This document shows positions 51,248 to 62,581 of a DNA stretch of 64,000 bases, piece after piece. The translations under genes were made by a program, and so were the position numbers. The notes beneath the pieces were generated by a model that saw nothing but the letters and a program-made list of their open reading frames with translations, ran no database searches and was not told the origin of the DNA. Position 1 is the stretch's first letter, and each line of letters starts with the position of its first letter. The DNA comes from Pythium myriotylum. Its lineage: Eukaryota; Oomycota; Peronosporomycetes; Pythiales; Pythiaceae. The stretch lies in contig JALJCQ010000015.1 of assembly GCA_023091665.1 (NCBI GenBank), positions 1,860,001 through 1,924,000 on the forward strand. Direction: 5' to 3'.

Positions 51248-53943
51248 ATGGCCGGGGCCGTCGTCGAGCCCGAGCGCGAGGCCTGCCAGTGCGGCCACAG
51301 CCACCACGACGCCCCGGAGAGCGTCGTCGACGCGCGGTCGCTCGCCGAGCAACTCTGGATGCCGTGGCGTGCCGTCGTATTGGTTCGTGGGAGGCGTGGT
51401 CGGGACTCGCGACACGACGGCTGACCCGACCTGTTGACGTAGAACCCCGTGTCGACCGCAGTCGTATACCTGGTCTTCAACGCCCTCTTCATTTCGACGT
51501 GGTGCGTGCCAGTCCCACTGCTTAGCATGCGTCGTGAGTGAGCGGTTTCATGTGGATGCATGCTAGGTTGCTCGTGTCGCTCTTGGTGTGGCTCCTCACG
51601 CTTCCGGGTCTGCTGCTCATTATTGCGTCGTCGGTTTTCTTCGGCCTGCGACGAGTGGTCCATTTCGTGAGCTACCCGGGCCAGCTCTCACTGGTTGTAC
51701 GAGACGGGGAGAGCAACTTCGCACGCCTCACGAAGCGCAGACTGACAATGGCGTTGGACGCTGCTCAAGAGGTTGCTCAGACTCTCAGCGAAGGTGATAC
51801 CTCTGCTAGTGGTAGTAACAGTAAGCGGACGCGCTATCTCCAGCAACAACAAAACTTCGAATTTTCGATGGACACCCTCGTGATGCCGCTACTACGTGCT
51901 CTCGAACGCGTCGACAACGACGGTGGTCTTGGCGTGAACGGCTCTAAGTTGCTTGCCGTGCTGAAGGATTTTTCCAGATTTGCATCGCAGGACTGGTCGA
52001 AATGCACTGCCGAGCTTACGAGCGCATCGATCAAAGATTTCGAGCAGCGACGTCAGCAGTTATTTCTCGCCGCACCCAAGATCGACCCTAGTACCTCCAA
52101 TCCTGCAAAACCAACACAGCTGTTGCCACCTTCATCCCAGCAACAGCATCGGGTGCCTAGTCGACTAATCGTGGAGCTGGACGAGAAAATTGCTCGAGTT
52201 CGAGAAACGATGTCACTCATCGGCCCACCGTCTTCATCAGCAAATACCAAGAGAGACCTGTCTTGGATCGCACACGAGCTTTGCCGTCAAAAACCGTCTG
52301 ATGTCGATATCATCACGAATCTTGACCTCATCCGCGCAGACCTAGCTGTGCGTTTCGTAAGTGGCCGTCCCGTCTTGTAAACTTTGCGCGTCTCATCCGT
52401 TGACGGTCGTTATGGTCGCTAGCATGGTGAGCAAGTGTGGATCCCGAGCGATGACAACCATCAGATCGACGCAATGTTCGTCCCCGCAGCCGGTGGCTTC
52501 TCTGTGGACAAACCCGTCATGATTCTTTGCAATCCGAATGGTGGGCTATATGAGTTTCACCATTTTCAGATGGATTGGGTGAAATTCTATACAGAATTGG
52601 AGTGCCATCTCATGCTCTTCAACTACCGCGGGTACGGTCGCAATGCTGGCACCCCTTCTCCGTGGGCACACAACTTGGATGCTCTTGCAATTATCGACTA
52701 TTTGAGAGTTCGAAAAGGAGTCAAGAAGATTGGCGTCCACGGCGAATCCATCGGTGGACTTGTTGCGACGTTCTTGGCCCAAAAAAGCGACTCAATCGAC
52801 GTCCTCATCGCTGATCGCACATTTGCGAACCTCCCGGCCCTAGCTCAGAGACTTGTGGCATCTTGGGCAGGACGTGCAGTCAACTGGCTGACATGGTGGG
52901 AAACTGACAATGCTGGTAACTACCTTGCAGCGCGCTGTCCGAAGCTGCTTTGTTCTGATCCCAACGACGAGATCATCTTGGATGGAGCATCACTGAAGTC
53001 TGGCGTCGCCCTTCGCGTAGAACTTGGTGACCAGCACGTTGATATTCCCCAACCGGTGCCGCTTGGTGATATCGAGGACACAAGGGGTGAGTCTGAGCGA
53101 CCAGCTTGGTTCAATTTTCGCATTTCTCGACCAAAGTGCTCTAAGCTACTAGGTGGCGACGTTTTGCCTCGACGCCTCAGTGAGAGCGACACACGGCCAC
53201 AGGTTGGCATTCCTCTCACTGAAGCTATCATTCGCCGCTTTAGTGAGGCATCATTATCTCTGGGTCGCCGTGCAATGAAGTACGCAGAGCAGAGGGAGTC
53301 TGCCATTGCTCGCACCATCAGTGGGAGCAATAGTCCGGCAGGAAGCATTGTCAGCAGCTCTCACGTTGAGATCTCGGTTCGAGAAGGCACCCCAAGGAGC
53401 ACATCTTTTCCACAAGAGCTACTTGCAGTCGTATGGATGCAGCTGGCTTCGCTCGATGGCTATTGTGGTCATTGCTTTCTCCAGGCGGCCGAGAGCGGTG
53501 GTTACGACCGCATTCGGGCCTGGACTGTTTCAATGCTCACGTGGGGAGGACAGTTGACAGCGCCGAAGCGTAATGAGCTAACGTTACCAGCATTTGATCG
53601 CCAGGGCTTGCTTATTCGACCACTCACAATCTTCCAAGTGCATAAAACTCTCCAAGCTGTAACCGAACAACATCCTAGTGTGAAGTTTGATCTCGACATC
53701 GGTGTGGTACTCCAAATGATCGAGTTTATCATGGACTCGTTGCAGCACCGATGGAAAATGCTGGACGAGCAATCCGCGGAAACGAATGTTCGGTCAGGAC
53801 CAGATCCGAGAGCAATCTACGCAAGTAGGAACAACCTGGGAAGGCTTCTGCCGCTTCGTTGTGGGCATAATCGGCAATTCGCTGACAACGAAAAAGCGGA
53901 GTTGATCAAGTTCCTTCGTGACGCTGGCTTCTTAACCAACTAA
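51248..53943 (+). CDS. Membrane-anchored alpha/beta-hydrolase (ABHD-like)
   Basis: Four exons, 51248-51376, 51443-51501, 51567-52356 and 52423-53943, encode 832 aa. Exons 2 and 3 join to give two adjacent hydrophobic segments (STAVVYLVFNALFIS; LLVSLLVWLLTLPGLLLIIA). A polar Ser/Gln-rich region follows. The hydrolase domain runs from about residue 340: MILCNPNGGLYEFH, FNYRGYGRNAGTPSP, the nucleophile motif GVHGESIGGLVA (Ser near 434), SDPNDEII (probable acid) and LRCGHNRQFADNEKAELIKF (probable His, near 806). A ~200-residue insertion lies between acid and His. A complete triad suggests an active lipase or thioesterase. Two CCAAT-type boxes (as attgg) lie within 110 bp upstream. Confidence 0.85.
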
Positions 53944-54225
53944 ATTCCAAGCAAGTAAGTTGTTCCTTTCACAGGTGAGTAAGGTACACGACGATATAGT
54001 GGGAACTACAATTCCTTCGACTCACAAATATCCAAAAATCAGAGTGCTGTCGGACGACATTCCATTCAGTTCTTCACCAAGTCCCTGTTGTCAGCGATTC
54101 CAAGCAAGAATCGAAGCATACTGGACACGACGAATCGTTTGCGCACACACTGTGGAAAGCGTGGCCACATGGCAATAGCGCAACCTCCATGTTGCAGTTG
54201 TCTACAGTCAAAATCTCGTCAGTTT

Positions 54226-57200
54226 TCAATGCTTGACCGGAGGTGAAGGCGTAAAGTTACCATCAGCAATAATCACGACAGGGAGATCGCAGACCGAACA
54301 CGTTGCGTCGTGTAGCTGTACTTCGCCGCCCCAATCACTACTTCGAGTCTCAAAGCATCGCGAGACTTGGTGCCTACTCGCTCCAACTTGTGTCTCCCAG
54401 AACGATAGCGATGCAGTGGATGCTGCAATATCTCGGCTCCTGTATAGCCTATCTTGCTCCAGCTCACCTTCATATTTGCTTCTCTTGGCTTGCCACTTGG
54501 CAAATTTAGCGTCATCGAGGGGTACTCGGAGCGCACCTCGTTCAAGATCAAAAACCGCTTCGAGCTGTGAGGCGAAGGACACGCCAGTATTCGACGAAGC
54601 CTGTTTGTAGGCGGCCCAAACGTGCGTATCCATGGTTTCCAGCATGAGGTTGACTTCTTCATCCTGGCGCTGTGTCAACAAGTGCGCTTCGACTATTGTC
54701 TGATACATAGAGAGAGGGCTAGCCGCAAACAGAAGCGGATACCGAGCTAAACGTTTCATGCCTTCAGATGGACCAATGGAGTTCACAACTGTGTGCACAG
54801 CCGTAGTTATGAGTTCGTCGTCTCCTCTGCCAGCAGTTGCTTCGATGCAGCCCAATATCTTCTCCACAACATTCGAAGCCACATCTTCACGAATGGTCGC
54901 AACTCGTGCAAGAAGCTCGTCGAGAAGGACCAATTCCTTCTTTTTCAGGATCAGTTGCACCAGGTGATCCAGCTCATCTGTCGAATGGCTTGATTGTGGT
55001 GACTCAGCCAGAGCCAAACACGTCAGCTCTACGAGCCCAACGTTGACGTGATTCTTTATACACAGTTGCCAAGCTATGTCGTGCTCATAGTTAAAGCGAC
55101 CTGGTTGCTTAATGATCGAGCAAAACCATTTGATCGCATCGCTGTGTCCACCAACGAAAGTTTTGCCAATCACCTTGGTTCCGCCGAAACACAACTGAAG
55201 GCATCGATTCACCAAAACACTCTCTTGGCCTGCTTGCTCGTTGATATCCAGTAGTCGTATGAGGTATCTATAGTAAGTTGCAGTCTGAGCGACGTTTTCA
55301 GGGCGGAGGAAGTCTTCGATACTCATCAACGAGCTTGGTCGGGCACCAAACAGACATCTCTCTAGATTCCACGGAGTTAGTGACGGGTACTTGGTCACAC
55401 AAAATTCAATTGCTTCGTCGGGGCATTTCTTCAAGAGGAGATCCAGAACGTGAAGAAGGAGGCAGAGAGAGTCCATGTCTCGCAAGCAATCCAAAGCCTT
55501 TCCGACCTGCTTCTCAACAATCCAGTTCACAACGTCGTCACAGGTGCTGGACATGTTGGAGCTCGACACGACCTGATCAAGAACACTATTGAGTGCGGTA
55601 CCCATCTGCCGCTTGTTGCAGATTTCAGCGGCGAGTTCAGTGTTCAAGTATATGCCATATTTCTTCACGAAAGCCTCAGCCTCTTTCGCTGCCCATGACT
55701 CATCCTGAGCGCCACGTGACCGTACTTCCGAGTGACCAAGCTCCAGTACGATTCCGATCTCAAAGGCGTACGGACGATTTATCTCTGATGATAAATCAGC
55801 TGGCTTCGCAGGGCGGATCTGTAGAGCCTCGCCTGCCGCACAAATAGCGAAATATGTCGACACCATAACACGCACGAGAGTCCAGTCGCTCCGAGTAAGA
55901 GGGAGCCCATCTCCATCTATAAGCGCCTCGCCTTTTGTGAAGGTTGGTGTCTTGGATTCAATTTTACTCGATTTTGGGGAGTCTTTAATAATTGACTCCG
56001 TCGGTGATCTTAATGGATCATTTGGCTTTGCACTCGGATCGAAACATGCAAGCCACCAGCGTATTGCTGTTTGGGCCTGTTTCAGATCTCCTTCCAAAAG
56101 GAACATGTTCGTTAAGCATCCGCATATTCGAGTTACTCCAGCAGCTGGCCAAAGTCGCTGAATCAGTCGGGCACTTTTTTCGGCAGTTGTGGCCGCAGAC
56201 TGGAGTTCAGCCATGAGATCACCAACTTCACGTTTCAAAATCGAGTCGAGCTCAGGCACGCTTGCGAGCAAACCACTCACTAGGCACTTGCGCTGGAAGT
56301 CGCACGTAGGGCCTCCGCCAATATGGCGCTGCAGCGCGCGCTGAGCGGATCGTCCTGTGTCCGGTGAGAGCGAATTTCTGCGGTTCAATATTCGCCTAGA
56401 CGTTGTCTGAAGGCTCGATTCTCCACTCATCAGCGAGAGTGACGGGATATCAATCGCGAGACTCTCTGCGCTCTTGCTTTTCCGAAATGGGGACTTTTTC
56501 TCCGCAGACGATGGTCGGTCGATAGTGACACTTGCACTTTCCAATGCATTCTTCTTCACTCTTTGATCAACTTGCGGTGATATCGGGTTCTTCTCATCAT
56601 CATCCGTGGTCGCATCTGGAAGACTAAGCTGCTTGTTAAGCGGAAGGTTCGAGATGTACTTGAGCTTGGAATCCCAAATATCCATCGAGATAGCTTCGAG
56701 CAGTACCTCCGTATCCACACTTGAATCATTGTCGCCAGTTGCAGACATTGCAATTCGAAGTACTGCGCATTCATGCGCTTCATCTCGTGTCGCATTGGAT
56801 TTCTTCAGTTCTATCGGGTCGAGTATCAAAGTCTCATCAGCAGCGGGAAGGTCTCCAAATATGTTCATCGCACTACTTCGCCCCACATAGTTGCCGTGGG
56901 CTGCTGTATCCATGAGATTGGAAATCATATTCGCTCCCGGAATGTAGCCAGAGATTACCTTGGCTGCAGCCCCTGTGTTATTTAGCGTCCCGCGAAGCGT
57001 CGGCAGCATGTTCATCGCGCCTTCGTTTTCAGCTTTGTAGGCTTCAAACTTACGGACTTCTTCATTGATCGCCTCCATCCATGATTCCCGATAGTCACTT
57101 CGTACGATTGGCTCGCTTGCCGATAACTCCTTGATGTCTACCATATGTGCTTCAAGGGTCGACCCGTCAGGAGCAAAAATGTTTCGTCGGTACGCTAGTG

Positions 57201-59079
57201 GGGAAGGTCGGAGGTCTAAAAACTCGCCGGGCCGAGGAGTATCTGCTTTGCTCAGTCCCGTATCTGTTGACGCAAATGAGCTAGGTGTTGAAGCCGCTGA
57301 TTGTTGCTGTTGTTGCTGTGGCCTCTGCTTAAATATCACCTGGAGTGGAGCTGCCGCGGATACAATAGGTGAATTCGGCTCCTGAGCGCGATTACGTTCT
57401 TCTAGATCCTTTGCGCTCGCGTACAAGGACTCCAATTCTGAGCTAAGTTGTTTGACAGCCAAGTCCTGAGATGTTTCGTTCATACTCATCCACTGAGTTT
57501 TAAGTGTCTGAAGAAGAGAAGCATCATTCATTCGATACTCGATCGCAAGCTGCATGGTCGCACGAAAAATCAGACAATAGAAGAACAGGGAATGCCCGAT
57601 ATTCATACCTCAACTGACTTCCTCACATCGCCCTGAGCGTAAATGTCGATAAACTGACGAGGCGAACAAGACTGGATCACTGAGACTTTCGGTGGATCAC
57701 CATGAAGGACGACGAGAACGGACTCAGTCAGAACCTACAAACCTAGTGAGACAATACTCGGACGTGGCTTAAATGAGTGTAGCAACGTCATACCTTGACG
57801 TCGTGAAGTATGCCCATGTCCAAGTGCCACTCCACGATTTCAACTGCGACAGGGTCGAGGAAGAAGAGCGCGCTTGAGCCTGTGTTCCAGCTGACTAGCA
57901 GCGAGCGGTCATTTCCATTCTCCGTGGTGAACGGATCGTAGAGAAACTGGAAAAGAGCGAGCTTGTTTATTGTCAGGTCACGCGACTGAACTGCATCATC
58001 ACTTAAGCACCCAGGGCTCTGACGAAAAGTCGTCGGTGTTTTGCCGAGGGAAAACTTCAGCGTAGCAGAAACAGTTCCTGTTTGTGGGTCAGCAACCCAT
58101 ACACGTCGACCTGGTCGCGACGAAAACACTTTCACGTTCGTGTTTTTCGCAACTTCAACCTCGTCACCTGGGCTCGTGACGAAACAGGCGCCAAAATTGC
58201 CTTGCCGAGCCTTCGTTCCGATCTGCACCGCACTGCCATCTGCAGCTGATAGATTAAGAAGTAGGACTCGAACCTGGGATGACACCAGAAGAATATCTGC
58301 TCGGCCATACTTGGTCATATCGAGCTACTCGAAAGAAGCCATTCCCCGTCATTGACATTGACTAGCATCGGATAAGTTGTTTGACTCACCTGTACAATAC
58401 CAGTTTCTTCTTTAAGCAGCAACTCCGTATCTGCTTTGCCAAAGAACGCAGACATTCCAGCGCGCAGGGTTGTCTGAGCGACCATCCCTCCATTACAGGC
58501 TGAGTAAAGCTTCATGCCCAGCTTGTCCCACAGAAAACACGTCACAGGGAAACCCTACGAGCAACAATGTGAGTGCATGGTCATTCCAGCACACAAACGC
58601 GACGTACGGCGTGAAAATCGTGCGTGAACTCGACGCGCTCTCCAATTTTATTGTACTCGGTAAGCTGCAGGCCGTACACGACGCCACCGACCGTGCCCAC
58701 CACGAGGCGCTTTTGCTGCGGGCAGATCGTGATACACGATACGCCAGCGCGGTCGCTGTTTCCGTGTGGTGCGATGGTCTTGACCAAGTGGTACTTGAAG
58801 GGCAGCGCGCGTGTTGTGTCCGCGACTTCGGCGCGATTGACGGACGTGGCGTAGAGAAACACACTGCCATTGTTGGCTCTGTCGCGATGCACACGCGGTC
58901 AGTTTCGGCTGCCACTACTCGCTCTCGCAGATGAGCATGTACCCGCAAGCGAGGAAGTTCTCCGACGCGTCGACGCTCGTGAGCCGGATCTTTTTGTTTG
59001 GCGCGCCGAGCGCCAACTCGCGGTAGTGGAGCAGCGGCCGACTGCGCAGCGGCGCGCCTTCTTCTCCCGCCGCGTCCAT
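54226..59079 (-). CDS. HPS5: HPS5-like protein (BLOC-2 subunit)
   Basis: Six exons, 59079-58943, 58878-58608, 58554-58390, 58324-57794, 57734-57609 and 57549-54226, encode 1517 aa, with all joins in frame. The N-terminal ~400 residues are a WD-type propeller whose blades match HPS5: FLACGANNGSVFLYAT, RLVVGTVGGVVYGLQL, NFGACFVTS and KVFSSRPGRRVWVADPQTG. The long C-terminal part is alpha-helical with a polyglutamine tract and disordered segments. HPS5 belongs to BLOC-2, which steers traffic from endosomes to lysosome-related organelles. TECPR2 has a related N-terminus and remains the main alternative. The last codons carry a CxxC (CSVCDLPVVI) that may be a zinc site fragment. Confidence 0.7.
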
Positions 59080-59469
59080 GGCGCGAGACGACAACGTGGC
59101 AGGCGGCTCGGCTCTCTCTCTCTCTCTCCAGGCGCCGATGGAGCTTCACGAGTGCATCGACGGAACAACGTTCATCACCAAAGGCGTGATCTCAGAAGAC
59201 GGTGTCTTCGATCAATGTGGCCCACATTACATTGGTCGTGCCCAGACGGTTCCAAAACACGGTGCATGGGTCTCGGCAGGTGTTGCGTGACAGGCGACGG
59301 GCTTTTCAGTTCGGCGGAAAAGCAAGACCGCCCGGGCAGACCCGTCGCCGGCTCAAGTGGGTCAGTTCACCTCGGAGCGAGCGCGAGAGAGGGGGTGTGC
59401 GCGAGGCAACGAGAGCGAGCGAGCGAGAAAGAGGCTCGCCGACGCACTCGACCGAGAGCGCACTGGAGA
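59080..59469. other. Divergent promoter of the HPS5-like and E2-like genes
   Basis: A 390-bp region with a CT-repeat near 59113-59127. A 70-codon plus-strand frame from 59078 (MARDDNVAGGSALSLSLQAP) has no recognised domain and overlaps the opposite start codon, so it is not called as a gene. It could be an upstream exon of the E2-like gene, but no in-frame join was found. Confidence 0.45.
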
Positions 59470-60487
59470 ATGCTGCGCACCGACTTGGCCGCGCTGCGTG
59501 TTCGAAAGGATGTGAACGAGGTTGGTGCCGACGGCGGCTACTGTTGCACAGAGGCGAGCACTGACGAAGCGTTCGCATGGATGATCGCAGTTGCATAAGG
59601 CGAAGTATACGTGTAGTCACACCAAGACGCGCGTAGACTTCCCCGACGGGATGGACAACATGCTGCGGCTCATCTTCAACATCTCGGTCGTTGACCACGC
59701 CGGACCTTACGCGAATGGTGACTTTACCTTCCACGTCGAAATCCCCAAGTCCTACCCATTCCAACGTACGTCAGATTTTCACGTTACTTGCTCGAGCCGA
59801 GGCTAAGGTCACTTCTCTTCTCTGCTGCAGCACCGCAAGTAACGTGCGCAACCAGGTACGCCGCCTGCGTGGTTCTTGAGATGTCGAAGAGGATTTCACG
59901 TTTACCACCTCATCCAGGATATGGCATCCAAATGTCGATGTTGCAACAGGACGCGTTATGATTGCGATCCTTGGCAAAGACTGGAGACCGGTCCTTAGTA
60001 TCAACACTGTACTTCTGGGACTGCAGGTGAGTTGATGGACTTCCTTTGGCATTGCTTAAACCGAGCTCACGGCATGTCGGCAGCTTATATTTCTTGAGCC
60101 AGGTATAGACTACGTCATGAACAGTCTTGCGGCTGAGCAGTTGCAGCAAGACTCTAGCCTATTCAAAAAACAGGTGATTGCAACTCTGATGTGGAATGAG
60201 ATGTGAAGCTCCTCCTGATTGTGCGTTGTGTCGGCTAGGCTCAGCAAATTCTCTGTGGAGGTTTCTTCTACGGCTTCAACTTTCCCCAGCACCCTCGTGT
60301 TATAGAAAAACTGCACACAGAGAAAATTCGGATGAAGCTGAAGCGGACCCACGACACCCACGAAGCTGAGCACTGTAGATATCCCCTCGGAGTGGCCACA
60401 GCTGCGGAAGATCCACTGCTAGCTGGAGAAGTCTATTCTCTCGAGAAGTATCCCGCACTGATGTGGAAACGGAAGCGCCTAAACTGA
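59470..60487 (+). CDS. UBC12-like E2-fold protein without the catalytic cysteine
   Basis: Six exons, 59470-59520, 59591-59765, 59831-59855, 59918-60026, 60084-60173 and 60239-60487, encode 232 aa. The UBC core aligns well with NEDD8-conjugating UBC12: LRVRKDVNEL, NGDFTFHVEIPKSYPFQPPQ, IWHPNVD (the HPN triad is kept), DWRPVLSINTVLLGLQLIFLEP and AAEQLQQDSSLFKKQ. Where active E2s have a catalytic Cys after NV, this protein reads TGRVMIAIL, so Met98 (59958-59960) takes its place. A further ~80 residues extend past the core. It should be unable to form a thioester. It may act as a UEV-like cofactor or binding protein; the real UBC12 must be elsewhere. Confidence 0.85.
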
Positions 60488-60650
60488 TGTCTCCGGTCTA
60501 CATCGAAAGAAGCAAACACTCGAGGTCGTGAGCCTCATGAGCTCGGCTCTGCATATTTAATCCACCCAAATCCATCCCTTTTCACCCTCGTTACTAGTTA
60601 TCATAGTTGAAAGGTTTCCCGCATCATCGGTTGGAGATGGCTGGAATTGC

Positions 60651-61508
60651 ATGATCAACATGACGCCCTCTCGGCAGCGCGAGTTACAAGCGCTTGAGAC
60701 TCTGCTAACAGATGCCAGCTCAATCCGAGGTGTCATAGATGCTCTCAAGGAAGAGCTCGCACTGTTTCAACGAACCATGTACAAGAACCACAGCCAGCAT
60801 CGCCGAGCTGCGTTCTATAGTCACCTGGAGGAGGTTGCGTCCACTCCAATGGCTCGCTGGTATCACGAGCTTACATTTCGATCTCTTTTGTGTCAGGTCA
60901 AACGATCGCTTCGATCGGTCAACGTGAAAGCCGTGACTTCCACGTTCGACGATGCCAAGGCTGTGCTTCAGCAACTGCAGCTTCAGGACAATGATCATCA
61001 CGTCTCTTGGAAGGTGCTTGCCGGCGACCTTAAGCTCAAGACGGACATCGCACTTCGAGGATTGGTAGCGTTTATTGACAATACCGGAAAGGTTGTTGCT
61101 TGGCTCGAGCGAGCTAGCGAATTACTAGCCATAGGGAACTGATCTTGGATGTTGTTGTGAATTGGAGGTTATCGTTGCTGCTCAGAAGGCATTTAAAGGT
61201 GTGCTCTGGGCATTGCCTATTTGTCGACATAACTCACAACTCTCTTGTGTTCCAAAATTTCAGGCTTGTCAGCTCAGTTTGCAATGACTTATTTCATGCC
61301 TTTCACTCTGACGATGTGCAGCATCCTTGGCCGCGTTACCCTCCTCCTCAAGACTCTGCTTACTCGGGCAATAGAGGTTCATGGGGGGATTTCTCTCCTC
61401 TATTTGAATGAAGTCACCAAATCTAACCCACTTCGTGCCCGCATCACGGCTTTACAGCTGGCAGGATATCGCGTTTCAGACGGCGCGATCAAGGTTGCGA
61501 ACGCTTGA
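60651..61508 (+). CDS. Nepro/RMP1-like helical protein
   Basis: The likely model has three exons, 60651-61091, 61135-61198 and 61264-61508, giving 249 aa in frame. The N-terminal motif LALFQRTMYKNHSQHRRAAF resembles the K/RNxxQHR signature of the Nepro/RMP1 superfamily linked to RNase MRP and nucleolar RNA work. The C-terminal hydrophobic helices (SAQFAMTYFMPFTLTMCSIL) fit Nepro-type proteins. The first intron uses a weak gttgtt donor, so the exon 1-2 boundary is uncertain; without it the frame stops at 61142. The function is inferred from family resemblance only. Confidence 0.6.
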
Positions 61509-61566
61509 ATAATTTTGTGAACAAAACGATCGTTCTCTTGAAGAATTTCGTCGAGCTCTTTCCAAA

Positions 61567-62221
61567 TTACATGCTCGAAGGGGGGGACGTATAGGTCACA
61601 GGGCTAGCATAAGCTGAAGATGATGGACTTGGATATCCTGGTGAGTTGACTGGAAGGTCGAAGACTCCCTGCATATCAGAGTGAGATCGCTGTATCAGGA
61701 GTTACATCAGCATCATAGCGCCTCCTCACCTGGATGCTCAAGTCGATGGCTCGTGTGGTCATGTCATCATCCATCTCAACCTGAATACCAATATCTCGAG
61801 TCTTTGGGGCTAGTTGATACGGCAGATATTAGACGAACAAGTCGCAGAGTAGCGAGGTATGGTAAGAGAAAGTGTACCTTCACAGGTGCAAGCTTTCTTG
61901 GATAATCCACACCGCGAGCACTTGAAGTTTGCTGGAACAAGTGGGCAGACGTGGCCTTTTTTGGGCTCTCCACACTGGACAAGGAACGGTAGACTGTGTC
62001 AGTTCAACGGAGCGTGGCGATGCTAATCGAGCCGGACTCACTTTGCTGCATCGATAGTTGCCGCGGTTGCGGTTCTTACCGCTCGGGTCACTGCCAGTGT
62101 CAAACCCCATTGTGTCTACACCGAACGCCTGGACATCGTGGAATTGACCCATGTACGCGGCGCCAGGATCACCTGGGCTTCCCGTGACCATGGGGTTCAC
62201 AGCATACTGCATCATGCTCAT
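61567..62221 (-). CDS. Small double zinc-knuckle protein
   Basis: Four exons, 62221-62042, 61974-61878, 61809-61730 and 61689-61567, encode 159 aa in frame. After a Met/Gly-rich N-terminus come two Cys clusters: YRCSKCGEPKKGHVCPLVP and then FKCSRCGLSKKACTC, joined across introns 1 and 2. CxxCGxPKKGHxCP knuckles of this type occur in many protist nuclear proteins. The C-terminus is Ser/Pro/Tyr-rich (SPGYPSPSSSAYASPVTYTS), as in transcriptional regulators. A nuclear role is inferred. The frame is open upstream to a GTG only; an earlier 5' exon cannot be excluded. Confidence 0.75.
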
Positions 62222-62581
62222 GTCCTGCACTGAGTGACAGAAGCCATTGCGCCGTTGTTAACTAGTCTGGAAGCATAACGAGGGCGTCTTTCTCCACAAT
62301 GAACGTACTCGTCGCATCGACTTGAAGGTTCGCATTCATTGTCGATACAGTACTGGGATGGAAGGTGTCGGGCTTTAGCTTCGTCGTCTTGAATCAGCGA
62401 TGCCTTCATGCTTCCTTGACAGACCCTTAATTGAGGTGGCCCACACAATTATCGTGGAACTAGGACTCCCCGCCACGACGAACCTGGTTGGAAGACTACG
62501 TCTTGGAGGCGAGCAAGACACCCACTTGCCGCCACCAAGGAAGCGTCGCTGACTTTGGTGGAAGACGCACTGGGCAGCGAC
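62222..62581. other. Divergent promoter of the zinc-knuckle and nucleoporin genes
   Basis: A 360-bp gap. A 76-codon minus-strand frame at 62218-62448 (ATG at 62448; later Met gives MKASLIQDDEAKARHL) may be an upstream exon of the zinc-knuckle gene. No splice pair gives a frame match, so it is left uncalled. Confidence 0.4.

Noticed and set aside
58255..58285. tRNA-like stretch resembling a T-loop (gactcgaacctggga)
   Set aside because: It lies inside an HPS5-like coding exon and no matching stems or D-arm were found.
59078..59290. 70-codon frame before the E2-like gene
   Set aside because: Overlaps the divergent start codon, contains a CT repeat and has no in-frame join to the E2 exons.
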